A DNA stretch of 64,000 bases from CAZLQF01 sp964561545 (GTDB taxonomy: Bacteria > Bacteroidota > Bacteroidia > CAILMK01 > CAYYUA01). The translations under genes and the position numbers were made by a program. Location of the stretch: the NCBI GenBank assembly GCA_964561545.1, contig CAZLQF010000011.1, positions 19,134 to 83,133 on the forward strand, in the 5' to 3' direction. Below, piece after piece: positions 35,876-45,273 of the stretch (position 1 is the stretch's first letter; each line of letters begins with the position of its first letter). The notes under the pieces are model-generated. The model did no database searches. It had not been told where the DNA came from and worked only from the letters and a program-made list of their open reading frames with translations.

Positions 35876-37339
35876 ATGACTAAAAAATTCTTAGCACATT
35901 GTTCACTGATTTTAATGGTTGGCCTATTTAGCTGTTCAGGCAACCAACAAAGCAATAAGTCTGATCAAGCTAATAAGAGAAAACAGGAACCAGCTAAGCG
36001 GGTAACAGAAAAGGATCCAACCCCTAATAAAAAACAGCAAGAAGATTTCGATCATAAAGCTGGGCATTTTTACAAGGAAAATCCTTTTCCCGGGTCCAAC
36101 TTAGATTTGAGCTTGTACCTTCCCAAATCTTATGACAGTACCGAACAACATCCTATAATTTTCTTTTTTGATGCGCATGCCAGAGGTTACTTGCCCTTGA
36201 AAAAATACCGGGATTTGGCTGACACCTTTGGCTATATTTTCATTGGCTCTCAATACTTTAAAAACAACCTCGACCGTAATAAAGTCAATGACCACATCGA
36301 CCAATTATTAAATACAGCTCAAAAATTTCTCTCTATCCATGATTCAATGACCTATACAGGAGGGTTTTCCGGTGGAGCTCGCATTGCTTCACAAGTGGCA
36401 TTTATGCAGCCCGTATTTGATGGTGTTATAGCCGCAGGAGCAGGATTGCAGGACCAATCTGCTCCTAATGCTCAGCCCCTTACTTATATTGGCATTGCAG
36501 GGCTAAGGGATTTCAACTACCTTGAGGTCAAGCAGACCTATGAAAATTTTAAACAAAACCATGACAATGTATATTTCTTTCCTTTTACCGGTGGTCATGA
36601 ATGGCCTCCTTTAGAAAAGCTTAGAAAAGCAATGTTGGTATTAACCATTCAGGCCCACCAAAAAGGCTATTGGGACCAAAAACCCTTAGTGAGCAACCAG
36701 TTTGATTTACTGGTCCAGGGTTTTCAAGAAAAGCTTAATCAAGGTCAAAAAATTGATGCCTGGCAAGCAGGTGAGGATATTATTACCATTTTTAATTCCA
36801 TCAAGGATGTTTCAATTATCGAAGAAAGGGTCAACCAATTGAAAGCCACTGAAAAAGTAACATCTTACCAGCAACAAATAGACAATGTAGTGCAACGAGA
36901 AGATCGGGAAAAACGTAAGCTTTACAAAGCATTCGAAGAAAGAAGCCTACATTGGTGGGAATCGGAAATATCCAGTATGCAAAGAACAAAAAACTACGGA
37001 AGTCGCCATGTTAGTAATTTAAATGCCCGCCTTTTGAATTTTATTAGTATGATGGCTTATTCCAACCTTGAAAAGGCTTTTTCTAATAAGCAATTCAACC
37101 AAATTCCAAGGTTATTGAAAATTTACGAAACAGCCGATCCCGAAAATCCGGATGTTTATTACTTTAAAGCCAAGCATGCAGCCCTTAACAATCAATCGGG
37201 TCAAACCCTTGATCATTTAAAAACTGCTATTAAGAAGGGTTATGATGAACCTAATAAGCTCAAAAACGATCGCCTTTTCAGGAATCTGGATGGCAGTAAT
37301 ATTCAATCCTTAGCATCCCAGGCAAAAAAGAATAGATGA
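35876..37339 (+). CDS. Lipoprotein alpha/beta hydrolase with helical repeat tail
   Basis: 487 residues. The lipobox VGLFSCSG puts the lipidated cysteine at about residue 20. A charged linker is followed by an esterase-like alpha/beta hydrolase domain (about 65-270). The nucleophile elbow is GFSGGAR, a likely acid lies near GLRDFNY, and the histidine is in FTGGHEWPP. The C-terminal 200 residues are helical, ending in a TPR-like unit (VYYFKAKHAALNNQSGQTL). Substrate unknown; relatives include feruloyl-esterase and PHB-depolymerase-like proteins. It lies between an M1 peptidase and peptide transporters. Confidence 0.7.
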   Translation: MTKKFLAHCSLILMVGLFSCSGNQQSNKSDQANKRKQEPAKRVTEKDPTPNKKQQEDFDHKAGHFYKENPFPGSNLDLSLYLPKSYDSTEQHPIIFFFDAHARGYLPLKKYRDLADTFGYIFIGSQYFKNNLDRNKVNDHIDQLLNTAQKFLSIHDSMTYTGGFSGGARIASQVAFMQPVFDGVIAAGAGLQDQSAPNAQPLTYIGIAGLRDFNYLEVKQTYENFKQNHDNVYFFPFTGGHEWPPLEKLRKAMLVLTIQAHQKGYWDQKPLVSNQFDLLVQGFQEKLNQGQKIDAWQAGEDIITIFNSIKDVSIIEERVNQLKATEKVTSYQQQIDNVVQREDREKRKLYKAFEERSLHWWESEISSMQRTKNYGSRHVSNLNARLLNFISMMAYSNLEKAFSNKQFNQIPRLLKIYETADPENPDVYYFKAKHAALNNQSGQTLDHLKTAIKKGYDEPNKLKNDRLFRNLDGSNIQSLASQAKKNR

Positions 37340-37541
37340 TCAGGAAATCAACAATGGCTTATTGTTAAGAATTTATAAAGCGGGGGATAAAACTCAGCAC
37401 TTTTCACTAATGGATGTTGTTTGGTTTTTAAGCTTTAGCCTATAGGCTCAGGCAAAATGGGGTGAAAAATAATATTTAAAATTACAGCCGAGCTTATGAG
37501 TTTCTTCTTACTTTTAGGTTTGTATGGTCATTGCTAACTTT

Positions 37542-39182
37542 TCAGTGGACGCCATGCATCCATTTCTTCAATAATGGAACCAATGCAACAAGCAATACTC
37601 CAGCAATTACAGCAATTAACGCCAGTTGTTCAAAAACAGTGGTAAAGCTTGCCAAGTTATCAAACTTCTCAATTATTTGGTTAGGCAGCTTAGATAGTTG
37701 TTGTTGGCTTAAAAAGCCCTCTGATTCGGCAAGCGCTCCTGCTTCTCCACCCGCTTGGCCGGGTTCACCTTCAGGGACAGAAGTTAATTTGGCAATGGCG
37801 CCAGCAATATTATGGGCAAATGAAATAGACAGGAACCATGCCCCCATCACAAATCCCACAATCCTTGCCGGGGAAAGCTTAGTGATCATGGAAAGGCCTA
37901 CAGGAGAAAGGCAAAGCTCTCCGGTGGTATGAAGCATATAGCCAAAAATAAGGAAGACAAGTGGCACCAAACCTTCGCTACCAGCAAAATAGTTGGCACC
38001 AATGGCAAAAACACCAAACCCCAATCCAAGCTGAACAATGCCGAGTGCAAACTTAACGGGCGTATAAGGTTCAATTTTAATTTGCCGCAATTTGACCCAC
38101 ATCAAGGAAAACAATGGAGCCAGTAAAATTATAAAAGCAGGATTAACGCTTTGAAAAGTTGACGTAGGTATCTCACTTCCCAGAATGGTTCGGTCGATAT
38201 TGCGTTCAGTGAATAAGCTAATGGAACTTCCTGCTTGTTCAAAAAATGCCCAAAACAGGGTGTGAAAAAACGCAAGGATAATGATTACGTAAATCCGCTG
38301 GCCTCCAGCCTTGTCATTTTTATAGATGGCCTCAAACAGCAACACGCCTAAAATGATAACACCTAACCCTCCGAGTATATAACTCATAAAATCATTCTGA
38401 TTCACCAGCAAAGCAAATAATGGAATGGCTAAAAACGCCCCAATGATGATAAGCTGCTCCATATTGAGCCCCAAAAATCGCTTGGCTTTTAGTTTTTCAG
38501 GATCAGGCGGTAATCCTTGATCGCCTAAATTGTTCATCCCTCTCCAAAAGACTACTAAGCCTAACAGCATGCCAAATCCAGCCAAGCCAAATCCATAATG
38601 CCATCCATAGATCTCCCCGATAGAGCCACAAGTTAAAGGAGCAAGAAATGCCCCCACGTTAATGCCCATGTAAAAGATCGTAAACCCAGAGTCTTTTCGC
38701 GGATCGTGGTCGTCATATAATTTGCCAAGTAAACTCGAAATGTTGGGCTTAAAAAAGCCATTGCCAATGATCAGCAACGCCAAAGCCGAATAAAAGAAAT
38801 AAATGTTTTCAAAGGCCATTGTAAAGTGGCCGAGCGCCATCATTATGGCCCCAAACATGATCGCTTTCCGATAACCTAAAAAGCGGTCAGCCAGCATGCC
38901 TCCAATCACTGGAGTTCCATATACCAATGCTCCATAAGCACCGTAAATACCATAAGCTTTTTCATCAGCAGCTCCTTGCGCCATGGTCTCGAATAGCTCT
39001 TTCGTCATGTACAATACAAGCAGCGCACGCATCCCGTAAAAGCTGAAGCGCTCCCATAACTCAGCAAAAAATAAGGTGAACAGGCTTTTAGGATGGTATT
39101 TGCTTTGGATCATGATCACCCCGGTCACCCAGGCAATAACGGCCAGCCAGGCAAAAATCATGATGATAATCGGAGTCGGCAT
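37542..39182 (-). CDS. POT-family proton/peptide symporter
   Basis: 546 residues, about 12-14 membrane helices. The family proton-coupling motif reads AELWERFSFYGMRALLVLYM with E-x-x-E-R-F. Other hallmarks are GMLADRFLGYRKAI and FTIFYMGINVGAFLAPLTCG. POT carriers import di- and tripeptides using the proton gradient. A Gly/Glu/Ser-rich loop (EGEPGQAGGEAGALAESEG) lies before the last helix. It is one of two POT genes side by side with an OPT transporter, suggesting peptides as a main nutrient. Confidence 0.9.
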   Translation of the reverse strand: MPTPIIIMIFAWLAVIAWVTGVIMIQSKYHPKSLFTLFFAELWERFSFYGMRALLVLYMTKELFETMAQGAADEKAYGIYGAYGALVYGTPVIGGMLADRFLGYRKAIMFGAIMMALGHFTMAFENIYFFYSALALLIIGNGFFKPNISSLLGKLYDDHDPRKDSGFTIFYMGINVGAFLAPLTCGSIGEIYGWHYGFGLAGFGMLLGLVVFWRGMNNLGDQGLPPDPEKLKAKRFLGLNMEQLIIIGAFLAIPLFALLVNQNDFMSYILGGLGVIILGVLLFEAIYKNDKAGGQRIYVIIILAFFHTLFWAFFEQAGSSISLFTERNIDRTILGSEIPTSTFQSVNPAFIILLAPLFSLMWVKLRQIKIEPYTPVKFALGIVQLGLGFGVFAIGANYFAGSEGLVPLVFLIFGYMLHTTGELCLSPVGLSMITKLSPARIVGFVMGAWFLSISFAHNIAGAIAKLTSVPEGEPGQAGGEAGALAESEGFLSQQQLSKLPNQIIEKFDNLASFTTVFEQLALIAVIAGVLLVALVPLLKKWMHGVH

Positions 39183-39297
39183 AGGGCTTAAGTTTTGTTT
39201 AACCTTTTACGAAAGCCAAAAATCTAAAAGCGGGGTTTGCTCCATAATTGAGCAATCCCCCGCTCATAATCAGTTTTGAAGGATTTAATACCTAAAC

Positions 39298-41424
39298 TTA
39301 ACGATCATCCTTGTTATCGCCTTTGGGATCATCGCCTTCTTCTATTTCCCGATCCGCCACTTCATAGCCTTCTTGCTCTTCGTGATGGGTTCCTTCTAAT
39401 TCTTCAGCTCCATGCGTTAGCTTTTTAAGCTTCCTTAGGAATAAAAGCAGTAATATTCCAAAAGCTGCGGTAAAGCCAAAAATTGTCAGGAATGTTCTGA
39501 ATTCACGGCCATTTGCTAGTTGGAAAATGGTTAATTCGGTCTTAAACTTCGGTGGCTCATTCTTGCCCAGCTTATGCTCAGGAACTTCTATAAACCGCAT
39601 CATCGCTTTCGGAGTACCCTCTTCCACCTGGTCGTGCCGGCTGATCAATTCTTTTGAACCATCTTCAGGCAAAGCAAGGAGCTCATTATAATCCTTTCCG
39701 TTTTTCATTAGCATAACATCCCCATCTTCAACCTGCATTTCGCCAGAAACCTGGAAACTTCCCTCCTGTTTTCGCTGATAAACACTATCGGATACAAACC
39801 CTTTTACTTTACTTTGGTCTACTTTCACCGTAACAGGGTCAACCTGGGAACTTTGCCCAACTATTCCGGCCAGTTTATTGCCAAGACCGGTGGCAGCAAA
39901 GTAAAAGCCCATCATGATTGAGACGTATTTGACCGGCGCGATCTTGGTAATAAAAGACAAAGCGACAGGAGATGCACTAAGCTCACCAAGTGTATTGAGT
40001 AAATAGCAAATGATTAACCATATCAAAGCGCCTTTAGCCGCGGGGCTAACACTAGCTTCCATCGAGGCCAGGGCCATGAATATGAAGCCGGACCCCATAA
40101 TCATCGTCCCAACGGCCATTTTAAATAATGAAGAAGATTCCATCCCTTTTTTCTTCCACCAAATCCAGAAACTGGCTACGGCCGTACCAAAAATGATAAT
40201 GAAGAAGGGATTAACAGACTGAAAAACGGCTGCAGGAATCAGATAAGGATCTGTCAGCAGGTTTGCCCTTAAAATAATATAAGCAATCAAAAAGACCAAT
40301 CCAGCCCCACCAATAATGTATCCACTTGCTTGCTTTTTAAAGAGTTTATACAGGCCTAAAATAATAGCCAATATAGTGCCTCCATAGAAGACAATATCAA
40401 GCACACTTAACGAAACCAACCGCTGCATTTTTTGCTTAGCATAGATGTTGAGTAAACCGCCAGCTTGCTCAAAAGCACCCCAGAAAACAATAACGATCAA
40501 AAAGGAGAGCAAAAGGACAATAAAACGATCTTTCTCGATCTTATTGACATCTTTGTAAACCATCATCATCATTCCCGCGGAAATGGACAGGAATATGAAG
40601 AGCGCAATGTAGGCGTAACGGTTACCACCGGGCCCCAATAAAGTAAAGCCTAATACGAAACTGGCAATAACCAAAATAATTGTGATGATTAAGTGCAGCG
40701 GGCTATTCAGTAAATTTTTGAAAAGCTGTCCGAGCGAGGCGGATTCCTCCCCACTTTCTTGACTTTGTTGAGAAGGCGGTTCTCCTATGCCTTGAAGGTG
40801 CTTGAGCCCAAAAACATAAACCAATAAACCTATTAACATACCGATACCTGCCATACCAAAGCCGTAATGCCAACCTACTGTTTCACCAACAAACCCAACT
40901 ACGAGGGAAGCCAAAAAGGCTCCTATATTAATGCCAATATAAAAGATGGTAAAACCACTGTCCCGCCTGATATCACCAGGCGCATACAAGCCACCAACCA
41001 TAGTGGATATGTTGGGCTTCAGGCCTCCTACACCAAGCACGATGAGAATAAGGCCCGTCATAAAAGCCCATGTTGCCTCAATGGCCAATATTGAGTGGCC
41101 TGCTACCAAAATTAAGCCACCAACTAAAACGGTTTTCTTTTGCCCTATGAATTTATCGGCCAGTATACCTCCGGGAATGGAAAGCACATAAACCAGCATT
41201 CCGTACCAGCCGTAAATCTCGAAGGCAAAACCTTCATTCCAGCCAAGTCCCGGGTTATCCCCGGTTATCTTTGTGGTCATGTAAAGGGTTAAAATGGCCC
41301 TCATGCCATAGAAACTGAAACGTTCCCATAATTCAGTAAAAAAGAGGATGTAAAGGCCAATTGGGTGGCCGAACAACTCTTTTTGCTTAGTTTGTTCTTT
41401 GTTAATGTCAATGTCGTTTGCCAT
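39298..41424 (-). CDS. POT-family peptide symporter with large extra loop
   Basis: 708 residues, about 150 longer than its neighbour. The same E-x-x-E-R-F motif (ELWERFSFYGMRAILTLYM) and FTIFYIGINIGAFLASLVVG are present. The extra length is mainly a roughly 110-residue non-hydrophobic segment between the last two membrane helices (starting QSSQVDPVTVKVDQSKVKG, beta-rich). A short acidic tail (EEQEGYEVADREIEEGDD) adds the rest. Such a segment would face the periplasm. The function of the insert is unknown. It is 115 bases upstream of the shorter POT gene. Confidence 0.88.
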   Translation of the reverse strand: MANDIDINKEQTKQKELFGHPIGLYILFFTELWERFSFYGMRAILTLYMTTKITGDNPGLGWNEGFAFEIYGWYGMLVYVLSIPGGILADKFIGQKKTVLVGGLILVAGHSILAIEATWAFMTGLILIVLGVGGLKPNISTMVGGLYAPGDIRRDSGFTIFYIGINIGAFLASLVVGFVGETVGWHYGFGMAGIGMLIGLLVYVFGLKHLQGIGEPPSQQSQESGEESASLGQLFKNLLNSPLHLIITIILVIASFVLGFTLLGPGGNRYAYIALFIFLSISAGMMMMVYKDVNKIEKDRFIVLLLSFLIVIVFWGAFEQAGGLLNIYAKQKMQRLVSLSVLDIVFYGGTILAIILGLYKLFKKQASGYIIGGAGLVFLIAYIILRANLLTDPYLIPAAVFQSVNPFFIIIFGTAVASFWIWWKKKGMESSSLFKMAVGTMIMGSGFIFMALASMEASVSPAAKGALIWLIICYLLNTLGELSASPVALSFITKIAPVKYVSIMMGFYFAATGLGNKLAGIVGQSSQVDPVTVKVDQSKVKGFVSDSVYQRKQEGSFQVSGEMQVEDGDVMLMKNGKDYNELLALPEDGSKELISRHDQVEEGTPKAMMRFIEVPEHKLGKNEPPKFKTELTIFQLANGREFRTFLTIFGFTAAFGILLLLFLRKLKKLTHGAEELEGTHHEEQEGYEVADREIEEGDDPKGDNKDDR

Positions 41425-41587
41425 AATATTTCAATTATCAGGTTTCAATTATTAGTTCGCAATTTTAAGCTTTTAGCTTCAAGCCACAATGTTTTTTGTT
41501 TATAGAAGCTTCTGTTTGGTTAAAAGAACTAAGGATGGGTTTTTCAGATATGTTTTTCGAGTTCCCTTCAAATGCTACCTTTTAGAA

Positions 41588-43579
41588 TTATTCTGTTTTT
41601 TGATAAGCTTTCAATCCGACTTGATAGAGCCACCAGCAAATAAGCAAGATTAAAATAAGCCCAGGCCAACTTCCGATGGGATTTTCCAACAATTTCAAAA
41701 TGTCCCGCTCTCCGCTTAGTGCTATTGGCAGCGCAATAAAAATTCCAATGAGCGCTTCCCCAGTGATAAGCCCTGAAGCAAACAGTAAACCGCCCCTGTT
41801 AGAAGCCAGAATCGCTCTGTTGTGATGATCCTCTGTATTAACTTTGGCTTTGCCATGATGATAGCGGTTTAGAAACCAAGCGATGATGCCTCCCAATAAT
41901 ATCGCAGTGTCCAATTCAAGCGGTAAGTACAGCCCCACAGCTACAGCTAAAACAGGGGTTCTAAATTCCGAACCTTTAGCTTCGAGGACCTGATCGAGAA
42001 TGATAATGCCTACTGCTATAAGCATCCCCACAATAATGATATTCCACGGAAGATCGCCACCAAATACGCCTTCTGCTACACTTTTCATTAAGGTTGCCTG
42101 GGGTGCCAATAATGGGGTACCTGGCCCAAAGCCATAAGAGGTATTCAAAAGGTTCATGGTAACTGGCAGTGAAATAGCGGCAGCAATCACACCGATCATT
42201 TGCATTAGTTGTTGTTTCTTGGGCGTAGCTCCCAGAATATTTCCTGCCTTTAAATCCTGCATGTTATCGCCTGCAATGGCAGCTGCACAACAAACCACGG
42301 CCCCTACAAGAATAGCACCGGCCGGTCCTATACTACCTCCTGTGCCCATCAAAGCTAATAAAACAAGGGAAGTGCCTAAAATGGTAGCAATGGTTACGCC
42401 TGAAATCGGATTGTTGGAGCTCCCTACCAATCCGGCCATATAACCGGCCACAGCGGAGAATAAAAATCCGGCAACCACCATTAGCACGGTCATGATGATA
42501 GTAATATCAACTTCTTCAATTTCTCTGTAGTAAATGATAAAAACAGGGACCAGTAAAATACCGATCATGATCAAGACATAGGACATGGGGGTATCCATTT
42601 CCGTCCTAAGGATTCTACTGGCTTCTTCTTTCGTTGTTTTGAGGGCATCTATCCCGGATTTTATGGCACTTACCAGAGATTTACGAATGCTTACCAAAGC
42701 CCAAATACCACCTACAACCATCGCGCCTACCCCTAAATAACGAAGTTTATAGCTCCACACTTGGTAAGCCAAATCCGCTGCAGCGACTTCGCTTACAGGC
42801 CCTTTTAAGGAAGTATTCGCAACTAATTCCTGTACCAAAGGCTCATATTCCTGAAACCCTACATATAAAGGAATAGCAATTAACCAGGTAATGGCCCCAC
42901 CAATAAAAACCAATACGGCTATGTTAAGCCCAACGATGTAACCAACGGCCACGAGTGCTGGCGACAAGTTAATGCCAAAGTAAGCCAGTCCTTTTTGATT
43001 GATGAGCGTAGATGAAACAAATTTATCACTCCAGATATTAAACCCTGCTTGAAATAGCTTGAACAAGCCACCCGCCAAAGCCGCTTGCACCAAATACTTA
43101 ACAGCACTGCCACCTTCATCACCGGATTTTAGTACCTCAGCTGTGGCAACGCCTTCGGGAAATTTAAGTTTTTGCTTGATGATCAGGGCATTGCGAAGTG
43201 GAATGGTAAACAAAACACCAAGAACACCTCCTGAACCACATATTAAAGCCGTTTCCCAAAAATTAAATTCATTCCAGTACTCCATCAGAATCAATGCCGG
43301 CAAGGTAAAAACCACTCCGGCAGCTAAGGATTCACCGGCTGAGGAAGCCGTTTGGACCATATTGTTTTCAAGGACATTGGCGTTTCGGAATAAGCGCAGC
43401 AAGGCCATGGAAATAACCGAAGCCGGAATCGATGCAGAAACCGTCATACCGGCAAACAAGCCAAGATAAGCATTCGCACCTGAAAGGATCATGGATAAAA
43501 GAATACTGAGGACAATTGCCTTAAGGGTTATTTCGGGTAAAACCTTATTGGGACTGATATAAGGTTGTTTATTGTCCAT
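41588..43579 (-). CDS. OPT-family oligopeptide transporter
   Basis: 663 residues, about 15 membrane helices. The OPT signature NAYLGLFAGMTVSASIPASV is near residue 36. NNMVQTASSAGESLAAGVVF and the second-half GDNMQDLKAGNILGATPKKQQ are also typical. OPT proteins carry oligopeptides or metal-peptide complexes. Located just upstream of two POT genes on the same strand, it complements them by accepting longer peptides. Confidence 0.9.
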   Translation of the reverse strand: MDNKQPYISPNKVLPEITLKAIVLSILLSMILSGANAYLGLFAGMTVSASIPASVISMALLRLFRNANVLENNMVQTASSAGESLAAGVVFTLPALILMEYWNEFNFWETALICGSGGVLGVLFTIPLRNALIIKQKLKFPEGVATAEVLKSGDEGGSAVKYLVQAALAGGLFKLFQAGFNIWSDKFVSSTLINQKGLAYFGINLSPALVAVGYIVGLNIAVLVFIGGAITWLIAIPLYVGFQEYEPLVQELVANTSLKGPVSEVAAADLAYQVWSYKLRYLGVGAMVVGGIWALVSIRKSLVSAIKSGIDALKTTKEEASRILRTEMDTPMSYVLIMIGILLVPVFIIYYREIEEVDITIIMTVLMVVAGFLFSAVAGYMAGLVGSSNNPISGVTIATILGTSLVLLALMGTGGSIGPAGAILVGAVVCCAAAIAGDNMQDLKAGNILGATPKKQQLMQMIGVIAAAISLPVTMNLLNTSYGFGPGTPLLAPQATLMKSVAEGVFGGDLPWNIIIVGMLIAVGIIILDQVLEAKGSEFRTPVLAVAVGLYLPLELDTAILLGGIIAWFLNRYHHGKAKVNTEDHHNRAILASNRGGLLFASGLITGEALIGIFIALPIALSGERDILKLLENPIGSWPGLILILLICWWLYQVGLKAYQKTE

Positions 43580-43680
43580 CTGGCAGCCTTTGAATTTTGA
43601 GCTAAAATAGGGTTTTTAACTACTAATAACGAAAATGGATGGGATACCAAATTTTAAAAAATAAGCTAATTAACTGGTTG

Positions 43681-45072
43681 TTAATACATTACAACTTTTT
43701 TAACAATCTTTTTACTAAGGGCATCGAATTTGAGCAAATATACCCCAGCCTCAATGGTTGTATTGTTCAAATTAATGGTTCGATAACCATTGACTTCTTC
43801 TTCATATACTTTTTGGCCATCGGCATTGAACAACCTCAGGGAGCCTTTTCCAGTGTAATGAGGGAGCTCAATTTTTACGGACCCGCTAAAAGGATTCGGA
43901 TAAACCATAATAGAAGCTTCATTAGCATTTTCATTGCCAGTGGCTGTAGCATCTATCTCAACAATACGGTCATCTTTTGAACCCGGGTTTCCGCGGCCAT
44001 CTTTGTTGCTAGTGGCGATATAAACCTTACCATCCGGAGCTACTAATACATCCCGAAGCCGTCCAAATTGATTCTCAAAGAATTTATTGGTATTCACCAC
44101 CTGATTGCCCTGGGCATTCAGTTCAAGTTCAAACAATGTCCTACCATCGTTTTGACTAAAACCAAGCGTGGCCATCAATATGGAGTTGTTCCATTGGGCA
44201 ATTCGACTCTGGCCATAATAATCTATTCCACAAACTGCTTCGGGTGGGGTCCATGCCTTAAGAGGTTCTACCACATTGGAATCCTGGCAAAAGGCCTGTT
44301 CACTGCTATTGTCACAGAATCCTTCCACTTGGGGCCAGCCATAATTTCTGCCCTTCTTGATGATGTTGAATTCATCGTCATTACTCGGACCGTGTTCAGA
44401 ACTATAAATGATGCCGTTGGCCATCACCAATCCCTGCGCATTTCTATGCCCTTTTGACCACATGGGATTACCTGGAATCGGATTGTCAGCAGGTACGGAA
44501 CCATCCAGGTTTAAGCGAAGTACTTTACCATTGACACTTTGATTGTCTTGTGGGTATTGATTCTTTTTGCCAGCATCACCTGTGGTAATATATAGATTTC
44601 GATCTGGTGAAATCATCAATCGGCAACCATCATGGATGTTATTTCCCTCAATATCATCAATGATGGTTGTTGGATTTTGAAAGGTATCATTTGCATAGGT
44701 GTAGCGCATCACCTTCACTTGGTAATCGTTATTGCTGTTAAAGTAATTGTAAGCTATGAATACTTGAGAGGTATCCTCAAAACTTGGATGCAACACCATT
44801 CCCATCAAACCGCCTTCTACTTGCTCCACCACCTCTTGAATTTCAGCAATTAATTGAACATCACCTTTGACTGGATCGACTTTTTTAACAGTTCCTTGCC
44901 GCCCGGTAAACCATATCCAATCATTCGGTCCCCAAACCATTTCCCACGGGGTATCAAGATTGGTAGCCGCATCGCGGATGTTGAAATTACCTTGAGCTTG
45001 ACAGTTATAACCAGCCACAACCATTAATATTAAAAGACTGGGTATAATTTTGATTAAATTTTTAAAAATCAT
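43681..45072 (-). CDS. PQQ-type soluble sugar dehydrogenase with T9SS tail
   Basis: 463 residues from ATG 45072; GTG three codons upstream is a possible alternative. The signal peptide (about 27 residues) ends NCQAQ. A six-bladed propeller of the soluble glucose/aldose dehydrogenase (GSDH) family follows: TPWEMVWGP, GGLMGMVLHPSF, HDGCRLMISPDRNLYITTGD, EHGPSNDDEFNII and NYGWPQVEG. Family members oxidise sugars with PQQ and calcium. The last 75 residues (IMVYPNPFSGSVKIELP to KKIVKKVVMY) are a T9SS type A sorting domain, so the enzyme is probably secreted or surface-bound. Confidence 0.85.
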   Translation of the reverse strand: MIFKNLIKIIPSLLILMVVAGYNCQAQGNFNIRDAATNLDTPWEMVWGPNDWIWFTGRQGTVKKVDPVKGDVQLIAEIQEVVEQVEGGLMGMVLHPSFEDTSQVFIAYNYFNSNNDYQVKVMRYTYANDTFQNPTTIIDDIEGNNIHDGCRLMISPDRNLYITTGDAGKKNQYPQDNQSVNGKVLRLNLDGSVPADNPIPGNPMWSKGHRNAQGLVMANGIIYSSEHGPSNDDEFNIIKKGRNYGWPQVEGFCDNSSEQAFCQDSNVVEPLKAWTPPEAVCGIDYYGQSRIAQWNNSILMATLGFSQNDGRTLFELELNAQGNQVVNTNKFFENQFGRLRDVLVAPDGKVYIATSNKDGRGNPGSKDDRIVEIDATATGNENANEASIMVYPNPFSGSVKIELPHYTGKGSLRLFNADGQKVYEEEVNGYRTINLNNTTIEAGVYLLKFDALSKKIVKKVVMY

Positions 45073-45273
45073 CTTACTCACTTTATATAGTTCAAGAATT
45101 GTTCAGATCTGATTTTATCCGTTTATTTTGAAATATAGGCCTAAGATATCTCAATTTAAAACAAAACCCTCAGCAATTTTTTGAAAAAGTTGGGCTGCTT
45201 GCTTGAACTATAGGAATACCCTTTGGGAGGTTTGCATTATTTTTTCTTGATGCTCATGGCTTGGCTCTAAAAC

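Noticed and set aside
37542..41424. The two adjacent POT genes as a recent tandem duplication
   Set aside because: The proteins differ strongly in sequence and length; the pair is an old paralogous or independently assembled pair.
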